38,155 bases of DNA from an uncultured Eubacteriales bacterium. GTDB lineage: Bacteria; Bacillota; Clostridia; Oscillospirales; Oscillospiraceae. The translations under genes and the position numbers were made by a program. The DNA lies in NCBI GenBank assembly GCA_900549865.1, contig URPU01000011.1:1-38155 (forward strand), read 5' to 3'. The notes under the pieces are model-generated. The model saw only the letters and a list, made by a program, of their open reading frames with translations, was not told the DNA's origin and searched no databases. Below are positions 8,338-16,761 of the stretch, piece after piece (position 1 is the stretch's first letter; each line of letters starts with the position of its first letter).

Positions 8338-9235
8338 TCAGCTTCTTTTTTTGAGCCCCAGCAGTTTCCTGAGTTCGTCCGTTGTCATGATCTCACGGCC
8401 AAACTCTCTCGCCATCTGAGCGCACTTAGAAATAAGCTGTGAGTTATCCGGCATACCAAGTTCGGAATAGTGATAATCGCCGAGGCCGATGGACACATTG
8501 CCGCCGCTGCGTATTATATACGGAACAAGGCTCATCATCGGGCCGCCCGTGCAGTCAACAAGATATGTAAGTTTGCGGTTTTTTGGCAGCATCTCAACCA
8601 TGCAGTCAAGCCCGGTAACGGTTGCTGGATGCCCCGTGATCACAGGGCCGCCGGACAAGTTAAGCTCAAAGAGCGCAGGTTCTTTGAGTATGCCCATATC
8701 CATAAGCGCCGCCGCACGTCTGACGAAGCCAACGTTCCAGCATACGAGCATAAGCCCAAGGCCAGCATTCTGGAAGCGCTGCGCCGCGCTTATAATCGTA
8801 TCGGTCGAGTTGTGATATATTCTGTCAACATATTCAAAGCTTTTCGTATCTGCGTGATAGAACTCATAGTTCATACTGCCCATATCTGCCCATATCTATA
8901 GGAACTATGTCCGGTGCAGTCTGCGGATCCATGCTGAGCTGGACTTGAATGTTGATGCGCTTATCCGGGTCTTCATCATTCGCCACAAAGCCAAGCGTCG
9001 GCATAAGAAGAATATCAGCTTTTTTACGTATCAGGCGTATAACTTCCTGATATTTTTCAAGCGTGTTGTCTATCCCGCCGTCGTCAGTTCTGCCGTGCCA
9101 GTGAAACAGTGTCGCGCCGGCATCTGCACAGCGGGCGGCCTCGTCCGCGATTTCCATTGCGGTCCATGGGATATGCGGTGTGTCATCACGCATCTTGTAT
9201 TCATTGACACGTGCTTCAATAAACATTTTGTTCAT
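8338..9235 (-). pseudogene. Beta-keto acid cleavage enzyme (BKACE/DUF849), split by a 10-bp duplication
   Basis: Two overlapping frames together make one protein of about 300 residues, the family's usual length. The N-terminal piece (8864-9235) holds Glu7 and the metal-binding HWH motif (His45, His47) in TLFHWHGRTDDGG. The C-terminal piece (8338-8883) holds MLVCWNVGF, GLGDYHYSELGMPDN and the closing EFGREIMTTDELRKLLGL. Known members use Zn and acetyl-CoA to cleave a 3-oxo acid into acetoacetate and a CoA ester. The break is a tandem copy of CTGCCCATAT (8876-8885, 8886-8895); removing one copy joins VPIDMG directly to SMNYEF. The usual G-L-E-D motif reads G-L-G-D here. Reinitiation at the ATG at 8883 could give a separate C-terminal chain. 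Either a young pseudogene or a slippage switch. Confidence 0.85.
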
Positions 9236-9253
9236 TTTAATACCTCATTATCG

Positions 9254-10543
9254 TTATCTGTTCATGCCCGGAAGGATCAGGCTCAGAGCGGGCACATATG
9301 TTATTACGAGCAGCGCCGCGATATCAGCTATAAGATAGCCCAGCAAATGACGTTTTATCAGATACGTCAACGGGACATGACCTATTCCGGAGGCGACATT
9401 TAAATTCATTCCCAGCGGCGGCGTTATCAGGCCAATTGCAAGGTTGCAGATCATTACGATGCCGAAATGTATTGTGTTTATCCCAAGCGCATTTGCCACC
9501 GGCAGCAGGATCGGCGCAATTATCACAATGGAAACCTGCGTATCCATAAAGCAGCCAACAACAAGAAGCAGAAGATTGACGAGCAGAAGAAATACATACT
9601 TGCTGCTTGAAACTCCGGCAATGAACGCAGCGACCTTGTTCGGGATCATCTCGCGCGTTATTATATTTGCAAAGCTTGACGCACCGGCAACTATCAGGAC
9701 AACCATGGATGTGCTGAGTGCAGATTCAACTAATATTTTGGGCAGATCCTTCCACGTCATTTCCCTGTATATATAAAGGCTGACTGTCAAGCCATAGACG
9801 ACAGATACGCATCCTGCCTCGGTCGGCGTAAACACACCGCCATATATGCCGCCAAGGATTATCACAGGCATAAGTATTGCGGGTATTGCTTCAACAATAA
9901 CAGTAATGACCTGACGGAAAGTCATCTTCGCTTCATCGCCGCGATCTATTACGTAATTATTTTTTCTGCCGACGATAAACGCATATGTGCACATACTGAG
10001 TGCAAGGACTATTCCGGGCAAGAAACCAGCAAGGAACATATCTCCGATAGAGCAACCCGCAACAACGCTGAATGTCACCATGGAAATACTCGGCGGAATA
10101 ATATGTCCCAGGAATCCGCCGCTTGCCGCTGTCGTCATCGCAAAACTGTCGTCATATTTATGCTCTATCATAGCGGGAACCATTATACCGCCTATCGCCG
10201 CACACGTTGCAGGTGCACTGCCGGATATGGCGCCGAAAAACGCACAGCACACAATAGTGACCATTGCAAGCCCGCCGGGCACATTTTTCAGCCCCATGCT
10301 GAACAGGTCTATAAGCCGCTTGGAAACGCCGCCCCGGCTCATAATGGATCCGCTCATCATAAAGAACGGTATCGCCAGAAGCGTAAAGGAGTCAGAGCCA
10401 GTAAAAAACTTTTGTATAACAATAGTGGCCGGAAAATCAGACCATCCGGCAAATGCAAGCAGCGCAGAGCCGCTTAGGCAGAATGCCAGAGGCATACCCA
10501 TAAGGACAAGGACTGCGAATACTATAAATAACGCTGTACCCAT
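9254..10543 (-). CDS. dctM: TRAP transporter large permease (DctM-type)
   Basis: A 429-residue protein with about twelve hydrophobic segments and family motifs such as IPFFMMSGSIMSRGG, GFLGHIIPPSISM and LITPPLGMNLNVASGIG. It forms the ion-coupled transport channel of a tripartite TRAP carrier with DctQ and the binding protein DctP. The ATG at 10543 overlaps the DctQ stop (TGATG) and has AGGAGG upstream, so an in-frame start 24 bp earlier is unlikely. The next gene starts 18 bp downstream. Confidence 0.93.
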   Translation of the reverse strand: MGTALFIVFAVLVLMGMPLAFCLSGSALLAFAGWSDFPATIVIQKFFTGSDSFTLLAIPFFMMSGSIMSRGGVSKRLIDLFSMGLKNVPGGLAMVTIVCCAFFGAISGSAPATCAAIGGIMVPAMIEHKYDDSFAMTTAASGGFLGHIIPPSISMVTFSVVAGCSIGDMFLAGFLPGIVLALSMCTYAFIVGRKNNYVIDRGDEAKMTFRQVITVIVEAIPAILMPVIILGGIYGGVFTPTEAGCVSVVYGLTVSLYIYREMTWKDLPKILVESALSTSMVVLIVAGASSFANIITREMIPNKVAAFIAGVSSSKYVFLLLVNLLLLVVGCFMDTQVSIVIIAPILLPVANALGINTIHFGIVMICNLAIGLITPPLGMNLNVASGIGHVPLTYLIKRHLLGYLIADIAALLVITYVPALSLILPGMNR

Positions 10544-11049
10544 CAGTTCTCCTCCTTTGTATCGCACATAAAGTCTGTTCTGTACTTAATATGATCTATC
10601 AGGTTTTCCACTGATCTCACCGCACCACCTGCAAATCCAACTGGAATGATCGTATACGGTATCCACATGGGTATGCCCATGCCTGCCGTCATCTGTCCAT
10701 GCGAAAACATCTGCGTGCTCATTCTAATACCCACAACGGCAAACGCCACGCTTAAAGCAAGTGTCAAAACATAGCCCAAAGCTATCGCCCAGAACTTTGC
10801 CTTTTTCGGAAGCATTGAAACCACAAAGTCCACACTTGTGTGAGTTCCTACTCTAAGCCCGGCACTAACACCTATAAATGTAACGAACACCATACAGTAT
10901 CTTGACAGCTCTTCACTCCAGGGCAAGGAGGAATGAAGAATATATCTGAATATAACCTGCAGTGTTACAACGACCGTCATTAGCGACATAAGAACGACAA
11001 ACAGCCACTTTTCGATCGTTCCCAGCACTGCATCAATTTTCTTTATCAT
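10543..11049 (-). CDS. dctQ: TRAP transporter small permease (DctQ-type)
   Basis: The 168-residue protein has four hydrophobic segments and the typical FRYILHSSLPWSEELSRYCM and GLRVGTHTSVDFVV motifs of the DctQ family. It pairs with DctM in the membrane. The start has GAGGTGG 6-11 bases upstream. The gene follows dctP after 75 bp that contain a strong hairpin, which probably lowers its expression relative to the binding protein. Confidence 0.93.
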   Translation of the reverse strand: MIKKIDAVLGTIEKWLFVVLMSLMTVVVTLQVIFRYILHSSLPWSEELSRYCMVFVTFIGVSAGLRVGTHTSVDFVVSMLPKKAKFWAIALGYVLTLALSVAFAVVGIRMSTQMFSHGQMTAGMGIPMWIPYTIIPVGFAGGAVRSVENLIDHIKYRTDFMCDTKEEN

Positions 11050-11076
11050 TCGGCCACCTCAATGAATCAGTTTTAC

Positions 11077-11114
11077 TTATCCACTGCCAGCACGTCATTG
11101 CCGGCAGTGGATAA
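11077..11114 (-). other. Intergenic hairpin between dctP and dctQ
   Basis: The arms TTATCCACTGCCAGC (11077-11091) and its near-complement (11100-11114) pair at 14 of 15 positions around an 8-nt loop. No T-run follows on the minus strand. This fits an RNA-stability or processing element that raises binding-protein mRNA over permease mRNA, rather than a full terminator. Confidence 0.7.
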
Positions 11115-11124
11115 ACTTACGTCT

Positions 11125-12183
11125 TTACTTGTTTGCCGCTATAATCTCCTGAACCTGTGCAAGAACATCCTGCTTTTCAAAATTGTCATAGACGGATTTT
11201 GCGGCTGCTCTCCAGAGGTCGGCATCTATCTCATCGACAAAAGTGACACCCTCGTTTTTCATGGTCTCATGATAATTTGCATCAGCATCGACCACCATCT
11301 GGCGCTCATGGGGTTTGACCTCATTAGCTGCATCGACAAGTATCTTCTGCTCATCGGCAGAAAGCTTGTTCCATGCATTTTCAGACATTATTAACGGTGC
11401 AACACAGTAGAAGTGCCCCGTCATTGTAATATGATTCGCAACCTCATAAATTTTGTTCTGATAAATAGTCTCAAGAGGGATCTCGCAGCCATCAATGGTT
11501 CCCTGCTGGAGAGACGTATAAACTTCGCCAAAGGCCATGGGTGTGGGATCTGCCCCCCACGCGGAGAAAGAAGCCATATGTATCTTGTTTTCCATAGTGC
11601 GGATTTTAAGCCCCTTGACATCATCGGGAGTGACGATATCCCGTGTGTTATTAGCAAGATAACGCATACCGTTTTCCCACATGGATATACCAACGATGTG
11701 AACGTCCCTAAGAGAATCAAGCACATTCTGGCCAAATTCACTGTCGCAGACCGCATACGCCTCATCGCGGCTGGCAAAGAGGAACGGCAGGTCAAACACA
11801 CTGAAGGCATCCGTGAAATTCGCCATCGGCGCGTGATTTGGGATCGTAATATCAAGCATACCCATCTGAACAGCTTCGATCATGTCACGCTCGTTTCCGA
11901 GGGTTGAGTTCGGATATACGTCAATTTTTACATGTCCGTTGGTACGCTCAGAAACAAGCTTTGCCCACTCCAGCAGTCCCTGATGATAACCGGAATCCTC
12001 CGTAAGCACGTGCCCCGCCTGAAGCACTATTGTGTCGCCAGATGCAGCCTTATCATTTCCAGTTCCGGAAGATGCTACATTCGTGTCTGCTGTTTCAGGT
12101 TTTGCTGATGCATTCTGCCCACCACAGGCAGTCAATGCAAACACCATAACCAGCGCTAGGATAAGTGCTACCGTTTTTTTCAT
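11125..12183 (-). CDS. dctP: TRAP transporter substrate-binding lipoprotein (DctP-type)
   Basis: A 352-residue binding protein with a lipoprotein signal (ALILALVMVFALTACGG) and a Ser/Thr/Ala-rich linker. The DctP fold follows, with VYPNSTLGNERDMIEAVQMG, GLKIRTMENKIHMASFSAWGADPTPMAFGEVYTSLQQG split across the hinge, and a KLSADEQKIL helix near the C-terminus. The Arg in LKIRTM is the family's usual carboxylate ligand, so the cargo is probably an organic acid. The start is the ATG at 12183, with AGGAAAG upstream that codes the extra residues of a longer reading. Confidence 0.93.
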   Translation of the reverse strand: MKKTVALILALVMVFALTACGGQNASAKPETADTNVASSGTGNDKAASGDTIVLQAGHVLTEDSGYHQGLLEWAKLVSERTNGHVKIDVYPNSTLGNERDMIEAVQMGMLDITIPNHAPMANFTDAFSVFDLPFLFASRDEAYAVCDSEFGQNVLDSLRDVHIVGISMWENGMRYLANNTRDIVTPDDVKGLKIRTMENKIHMASFSAWGADPTPMAFGEVYTSLQQGTIDGCEIPLETIYQNKIYEVANHITMTGHFYCVAPLIMSENAWNKLSADEQKILVDAANEVKPHERQMVVDADANYHETMKNEGVTFVDEIDADLWRAAAKSVYDNFEKQDVLAQVQEIIAANK

Positions 12184-12264
12184 GGTTCTCTTTCCTTTCA
12201 TAAATAAAACATTTTTTCACGCTTTACCGTTATAATCAGGCAAAAGCGCAATTTACCAATAGTT

Positions 12265-13125
12265 TCAGATCTGCGGCTCGTCCGGGTGCAGCATGGTGGC
12301 GATAACACGCTTTAGTACACCGTCATCCCATATATTCCGCCAGTCTTCGCGCAGCACCATTCTCTCGCCTATTTTCATTGCGACCTTACATGCGTCAGAA
12401 ACCTGGGTATCTCCCAGCAAGCCGACAAAAGTGGTCGTAAGGTTCATAATATGGCCGCTGAGGAAAGAAATCGCGGCTTCTCGCTGGACACCGCGTCTGC
12501 ATGCCTCATCAAGAGTTTCCGCCATAGCATGAAGGCATGTTGCGCCAAGAACTTCCACCAACGTCGGTTCGAGGAATGCCATTTGCTCTGGCGTCATCAC
12601 ATAACAATGCTCTACCGGAGCCATCATATCGACGCACACACTGCGGCAATTATCAAAAGCCTCCGCAGTGCCGCAAATGTGAGACATAACAATATCCTGT
12701 TTGCCGCCGTTGCAGCCATACTTGTCCGCTCTCGCCTCAGGAGTGTCCTGATCCAGGAAGAAAGACGGATGGCACGGATGACAGATTGCAAGCGTACAGT
12801 CATTCCGCTGGGGTATTTCTCCGTTTATCACTGAAGCAGGATCAAGAATTACCATAGCGGCACCGGGTTTCATGCAGGCGAGCACCTTGGGTGCCAGCGC
12901 CTTGAGACCGCTGTCATTTATTGCAGGCACCACCACATCGGCATTCGGAACCGCAGCATCCATATCTGTGACATGCAGCCCAATCTTTTCAAGCTTTCCA
13001 ATCGCATCTGGGTCTATTTCACACACACTAAGCTCATATTTATCCTGCTTTCGCAGAAGGTTGCGCGACGTCTTATATCCCATAGTTCCGCCGGCACCTA
13101 TAATACATACGTTTATTTTTCTCAT
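12265..13125 (-). CDS. NAD-type dehydrogenase, 6-phosphogluconate-dehydrogenase-like (ApnO-like?)
   Basis: The 286-residue protein opens with a Rossmann dinucleotide motif (VCIIGAGGTMGYKTSRNLL, acidic CEIDPD at the end of beta-2, favouring NAD). Next come NADVVVPAIND, a conserved AICHPCHPSFF motif, and a helical C-terminal domain like that of phosphogluconate dehydrogenases. The HPCHP motif recalls the D-apionate oxidoisomerase (ApnO) group, but I cannot confirm membership. The start at 13125 has AAGAGGAG upstream. It lies 10 bp after the transketolase C-subunit gene, so it should oxidise or isomerise a hydroxy-acid intermediate of the same pathway. Confidence 0.75.
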   Translation of the reverse strand: MRKINVCIIGAGGTMGYKTSRNLLRKQDKYELSVCEIDPDAIGKLEKIGLHVTDMDAAVPNADVVVPAINDSGLKALAPKVLACMKPGAAMVILDPASVINGEIPQRNDCTLAICHPCHPSFFLDQDTPEARADKYGCNGGKQDIVMSHICGTAEAFDNCRSVCVDMMAPVEHCYVMTPEQMAFLEPTLVEVLGATCLHAMAETLDEACRRGVQREAAISFLSGHIMNLTTTFVGLLGDTQVSDACKVAMKIGERMVLREDWRNIWDDGVLKRVIATMLHPDEPQI

Positions 13126-13135
13126 GATGCTCCTC

Positions 13136-14071
13136 TTATTTCCGCAGTTCAACAGCCTGCTTCACTATATTATCCACCGTGATTCCGTTCATTTCAAGCA
13201 GACGCTCATACGGTGCGGACTGGCCGAACTGATCCTGCACGCCGACGCGGCGCAGGACGGCCTTCCCGCTTTCGGCGACGACGTCCGCCACAGCGGAGCC
13301 GAGGCCGTTGAGGATGTTGTGATCCTCCACGGTGATTATCCTGCCGGTGTCCTCGATACAGGCGTTGACCGCGTCTATATCCAGCGGCTTTATCGTGTGC
13401 ATGTCCAGCACACGCGCGGATATGCCCTTCGCCTCAAGCGCCTTTGCCGCTTCCAGCGCAATGCATACCGTGTCGCCGTTTGCGATTATGGCGACGTCTC
13501 TGCCGTCGCACAGTATGTTGGCCTTGCCTATCTCAAACTTCGCGTCCTCGCCGTATATCTGCGGCACAGCGTCGCGCGTGAAGCGCAGATACATGGGGTC
13601 GTAGTAGGCCGCGGCTTCCTTTACAAGCGCCTTTGCCGCGTTATAGTCCGCAGGCATGACGACCGTCATGTTCGGCAGGGTGCGCAGGATGCCCATGTCC
13701 TCGATGCACTGGTGGCTCGCCCCGTCGTTTGCCGGCGTAAGGCCGCCGTGTGAGCACGCTATCTTCACGTTCAGGTTCGGATAGCATATCTCCTGCCGTA
13801 TCATTTCGCAGATGCGCATGCTGCCGAAGGCCGCGTAGGTCACAACAAAGGGTATCTTCCCGCAGGTCGCAAGGCCTGCGGCGACGCCCGCGCCGTTCTG
13901 TTCGGCAATGCCGACGTTTATGTACTGTCCGGGCAGCTCCTTGCGGAAGGCTGCGGTCTTGCAGGATTTGCCGATGTCGATATCGACGACCAGAACATTG
14001 CCGTTTTCCCTGCCGAGTTCAACTATGGCCTCGCCGAAGCCGTCGCGTGTTGCGATTTTTTTCGCTTCCAT
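13136..14071 (-). CDS. Transketolase C-terminal subunit (first split transketolase)
   Basis: The 311-residue protein covers the pyrimidine-binding and C-terminal domains of transketolase. GIAEQNGAGVAAGLA carries the TPP-activating Glu57, GGLTPANDGASHQCIEDMGILR is the conserved substrate loop, and ARVLDMHTIKPLD marks the C-terminal domain. It must pair with the N-terminal subunit encoded 2 bp upstream. Split transketolases are common in catabolic clusters acting on unusual sugars and sugar acids. The ATG follows GGAGGTG. This pair differs clearly in sequence from the second pair at 33909-35661. Confidence 0.93.
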   Translation of the reverse strand: MEAKKIATRDGFGEAIVELGRENGNVLVVDIDIGKSCKTAAFRKELPGQYINVGIAEQNGAGVAAGLATCGKIPFVVTYAAFGSMRICEMIRQEICYPNLNVKIACSHGGLTPANDGASHQCIEDMGILRTLPNMTVVMPADYNAAKALVKEAAAYYDPMYLRFTRDAVPQIYGEDAKFEIGKANILCDGRDVAIIANGDTVCIALEAAKALEAKGISARVLDMHTIKPLDIDAVNACIEDTGRIITVEDHNILNGLGSAVADVVAESGKAVLRRVGVQDQFGQSAPYERLLEMNGITVDNIVKQAVELRK

Positions 14072-14073
14072 TC

Positions 14074-14916
14074 TTACACCTCCGCAATGAGCTGTGCTTT
14101 CAGCTCGCTTACTGCCTGCGCGTACTCCGCGTCATTGGGGGCGACGCCGTGCCATGAGCACTGGTTTTCCATGTAGGACACGCCCTTGCCCTTTACAGTG
14201 TGGCCGAAGATGCACTTCGGGCGGCCGTTTTTAACGGCGTTTGAAAGCTCTATCGCGGCGGTGACCTGCGCCATGTCGTTCCCGTCTATCTCGTACCTGT
14301 CGAAGCCGAAGGCCTCGAACTTTTTGCCGAGGTCTATATTCGGCATGACCTCGTCACAGGTGCCGTCAAGCTGCAAATTGTTGTTGTCCACAAAGACGAT
14401 GAGATTGTCGAGCTTGTACTTGTGCGCGGTCTGCGCGGCCTCCCAGATCTCGCCCTCCTGGCATTCGCCGTCACCCACGGCGACGTAAACCTTATAGTCC
14501 TTCCCGTCGAGCTTTGCCGCCAGCGCCATGCCGGCGCCGCAGGCAAGCCCCTGTCCGAGAGAGCCGGTGGAGATATCTATGCCGGGGCAGCGGTTCATGC
14601 TGGGGTGCCCCTGAAGCATCGAGCCTTCCTTGCGCAGTGTGTCGAGCACCTCCATCGGGAAGTAGCCCTTCATGGCAAGCGCGGCGTACTGCGCCGGGCA
14701 CGCGTGCCCCTTTGACAGCACGAATCTGTCGCGCTCCGGCCAATGCGGGTCGGACGGATCGACGTTCATGAATTTGAAGTAGCAGGCGGTGACGAAGTCC
14801 GCCACGGAAAGCGCGCCGCCCGGATGGCCGGACTGTGCCTTGTGTATCATGTACAGTGCGTTCAGCCGCAGCTCTATCGCCGTGTTTTTCAGCCTTGTAA
14901 GTTCCTTGCTGTCCAT
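14074..14916 (-). CDS. Transketolase N-terminal subunit (first split transketolase)
   Basis: The 280-residue TPP-binding half of transketolase. SGHPGGALS carries His31, GDGECQEGEIWEA (GDG at 148-150) with VDNNNLQLDG forms the Mg-diphosphate motif, and SKGHACPAQYAAL holds a further active-site His. The ATG at 14916 is preceded by GAGGG, better placed than an ATG four codons upstream. It lies 15 bp after the PPC-domain gene. With its partner it should move a two-carbon ketol unit between a ketose and an aldose; the donor is unknown. Confidence 0.92.
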   Translation of the reverse strand: MDSKELTRLKNTAIELRLNALYMIHKAQSGHPGGALSVADFVTACYFKFMNVDPSDPHWPERDRFVLSKGHACPAQYAALAMKGYFPMEVLDTLRKEGSMLQGHPSMNRCPGIDISTGSLGQGLACGAGMALAAKLDGKDYKVYVAVGDGECQEGEIWEAAQTAHKYKLDNLIVFVDNNNLQLDGTCDEVMPNIDLGKKFEAFGFDRYEIDGNDMAQVTAAIELSNAVKNGRPKCIFGHTVKGKGVSYMENQCSWHGVAPNDAEYAQAVSELKAQLIAEV

Positions 14917-14931
14917 ATTATCCCTCATTTT

Positions 14932-15411
14932 TCATGCAATTGGAAGTGGTTTTGTTTGGAAATGTTGTGTTTCCTCATCCCACAGTCTCATCAAGCGCAT
15001 ATCGTTGACCTCAATTACAGCTACATCAATCGTATACTGTGCAATATTTCCACCTGCAGGTATATGGCTTCCATACACATTGCCCTTATTATCGCGCATG
15101 ACCGCATGAAGATGAACATCCATAGTACCATCTCTGTTTTCACATACAAGCCCCTGCCCCGATATCAAAACGGCCGGCTCATCGGATACAAGATCCCTAT
15201 CACTGCCGAATGGATCGTTTACCGGATCTTTTGGTTCGTAGTAATACTTAAGATACACTGAGCTAAGACTGCCAATGCATGAAGTAATGATCCCGTACTT
15301 TATTCCATGCTTTTTGCATGCCTCCCCGATTCCCGTGAGGAGATCTTCTCCGGGATAAAGGCGCGCAACCATAACTCTGCCGGTGCTGCCACTCTGAGAA
15401 TCAAAGCGCAT
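14932..15411 (-). CDS. PPC (DUF296) domain protein
   Basis: A 159-residue single-domain protein with the PPC fold found alone in bacteria and fused to AT-hooks in plants. It shows GEDLLTGIGEACKKHGIKYG, the fold's ITSCIGSLS strand-turn, and the VHLHAVM His pair with GSHIPAGGNIAQY. Bacterial members form trimers; their activity is largely unknown and the His pair may bind metal. The start is the ATG at 15411, 6 bp after AGGAGG. As first gene of the operon, directly after the promoter and operator, it may act in metabolism or regulation of the pathway; the sequence does not decide. Confidence 0.8.
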   Translation of the reverse strand: MRFDSQSGSTGRVMVARLYPGEDLLTGIGEACKKHGIKYGIITSCIGSLSSVYLKYYYEPKDPVNDPFGSDRDLVSDEPAVLISGQGLVCENRDGTMDVHLHAVMRDNKGNVYGSHIPAGGNIAQYTIDVAVIEVNDMRLMRLWDEETQHFQTKPLPIA

Positions 15412-15444
15412 TTTGTGCCTCCTGAAATCCATTTTATTAAACGT

Positions 15445-15461
15445 CAGACATCTGTCGTCTG
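15445..15461. promoter_or_regulatory. Candidate operator for the GntR regulator
   Basis: CAGAC-N7-GTCTG (15445-15461) contains a nested inverted repeat GACA-TC-TGTC (15447-15456). It lies 5 bp downstream of the -10 box of the catabolic operon, over the expected transcription start. A bound FadR-type repressor would block transcription there. Confidence 0.55.
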
Positions 15462-15465
15462 CTTT

Positions 15466-15494
15466 ATATTATTTGCAATTATAGATTTTGTCAA
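15466..15494 (-). promoter_or_regulatory. Promoter of the PPC/transketolase/TRAP operon
   Basis: On the minus strand TTGACA (15489-15494), a 17-bp spacer and TAATAT (15466-15471) form a near-consensus promoter 55 bp before the first start codon. Confidence 0.8.
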
Positions 15495-15598
15495 TAGCAT
15501 TTTTGTTCTTAATGGCTTCATCGCAATGTTTTCAGTAATCATGCATAAATCGCGCAGTTTTATTTTGTAGCATATTACAATGCCATAAAACATTTCTC

Positions 15599-15627
15599 TT
15601 GACATAAACCCTCCCTGTATTTACAAT
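15599..15627 (+). promoter_or_regulatory. Promoter of the GntR regulator gene
   Basis: TTGACA (15599-15604), a 17-bp spacer and TACAAT (15622-15627) lie 51 bp before the ATG of the regulator. Confidence 0.75.
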
Positions 15628-15677
15628 AGCATATAAAGATATTAACGAAATACACTTTTTTACAGGAGCGCATATAT

Positions 15678-16400
15678 ATGAACACTCAAAGCGATTGGAT
15701 ACGGACAAAGGAAAAAGAATCTGCCGTTGATTTCGTAATCAGCTCCATACGTGATGCGCTGATAAGCAAAAAACTAAAGCCCGGAGACAGACTTCCCTCC
15801 GAGCTTGAGCTTGCTGCTTCCATGCAGGTCTCCAGAAGCACCATCCGTGAGGCGATGAAAGTGCTTTCAGCTTATGGCATTATTGATGTGTATAGGGGCA
15901 ACGGAACATTTATAAGCAAGAACGATGACAACATCTCCATGGACGCAATCCTCTTCGGATTTCTGCTTTCTCAGCCATCATTTCGAGAACAGCTTGAATT
16001 CAGGCGCACTATGGAGCGTGTTGTCATGAATCTCGCAATACAAAATGCCTCAGAAGAAAACATCCGCGAATTAGAAGAAAACTACAATGAACTTTTACAG
16101 ATCTCAGATAACTCCGAATTATCCACGGAAAACGACATCGAATTTCACCGCATTTTGGGGCAGATAACCGGCAACCGCCTGATTTCCCGTGTATACATGT
16201 TTTCGATAACGTACTTTGCTTCTTCAATTAAAAGCACGCACAAAAACAGCGGTCTCGGCGGTGCAGTCAAAGTCCATAAAATGACGCTCGACACCATACG
16301 TGACCGCAACTATGCAATGATAGACCGCGTGATCGAAGCAAATACGGAAACGTGGATCATGAATGCCGACAAGCAATATTTCGGCGATTTCGATGCTTAA
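15678..16400 (+). CDS. GntR-family transcriptional regulator, FadR (FCD) subfamily
   Basis: The 240-residue protein has an N-terminal winged helix (about 20-85: LKPGDRLPSELELAASMQ, then VSRSTIREAMKVLSAYGIID) followed by an all-helical FCD ligand-binding domain. The FCD part shows NDIEFHRILGQITGNRLI and two later His-bearing helices that usually bind a metal and a carboxylate ligand. It is transcribed divergently from the catabolic operon, so it most likely controls that operon in response to an organic acid. AGGAG lies 11 bases before the ATG. Confidence 0.9.
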   Translation: MNTQSDWIRTKEKESAVDFVISSIRDALISKKLKPGDRLPSELELAASMQVSRSTIREAMKVLSAYGIIDVYRGNGTFISKNDDNISMDAILFGFLLSQPSFREQLEFRRTMERVVMNLAIQNASEENIRELEENYNELLQISDNSELSTENDIEFHRILGQITGNRLISRVYMFSITYFASSIKSTHKNSGLGGAVKVHKMTLDTIRDRNYAMIDRVIEANTETWIMNADKQYFGDFDA

Positions 16401-16542
16401 ACACATGTAAAATCAAAGGCATAACATACGCGGCAATGTTGCATGCTATCGTTGTACACGCGAAACGCGCGAAACGCAGTTTATGTATACCTAGTTATGT
16501 CAACTCGAGATCATGCGCACACGATTTTTCATGTTTCCACCA

Positions 16543-16566
16543 ATGAGATAAATACATATTTCTCAT
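16543..16566. repeat. Imperfect AT-rich inverted repeat
   Basis: ATGAGATAAATA and TATTTCTCAT flank a 2-nt loop and pair except for a 2-nt bulge. It lies in the 262-bp gene-free stretch after the GntR gene. Nothing else recognisable is seen between 16401 and 16660. Confidence 0.3.
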
Positions 16567-16662
16567 GAAATGCTATCCTCAGGAAAAGAGGAGCGTGAAA
16601 CCCAACTTACCGCAGAAAAATCATGGCACTTGCGGCTGGGATGTGTTTCAAGCAATATTATT

Positions 16663-16694
16663 GGGGCTGCGGCGAATTTTTTCGCCGCAGCCCC
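16663..16694. terminator. Strong bidirectional terminator between convergent operons
   Basis: A perfect 14-bp GC-rich stem (GGGGCTGCGGCGAA, 16663-16676 with 16681-16694) has a TTTT loop. The plus strand continues ATTGATTTTTA. It separates the plus-strand GntR gene from the end of the minus-strand sulfatase operon and can serve both. Confidence 0.85.
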
Positions 16695-16761
16695 ATTGAT
16701 TTTTACTTACGTGCCCTCATGCTGGCAGGCTTATTGACACCGAGGATCGTCTATAATCCGT

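Noticed and set aside
7080..16400. A complete D-apiose/D-apionate pathway
   Set aside because: The dehydrogenase recalls ApnO and the split transketolase recalls AptAB, but no apulose kinase, RuBisCO-like protein or apiose-specific gene is present.
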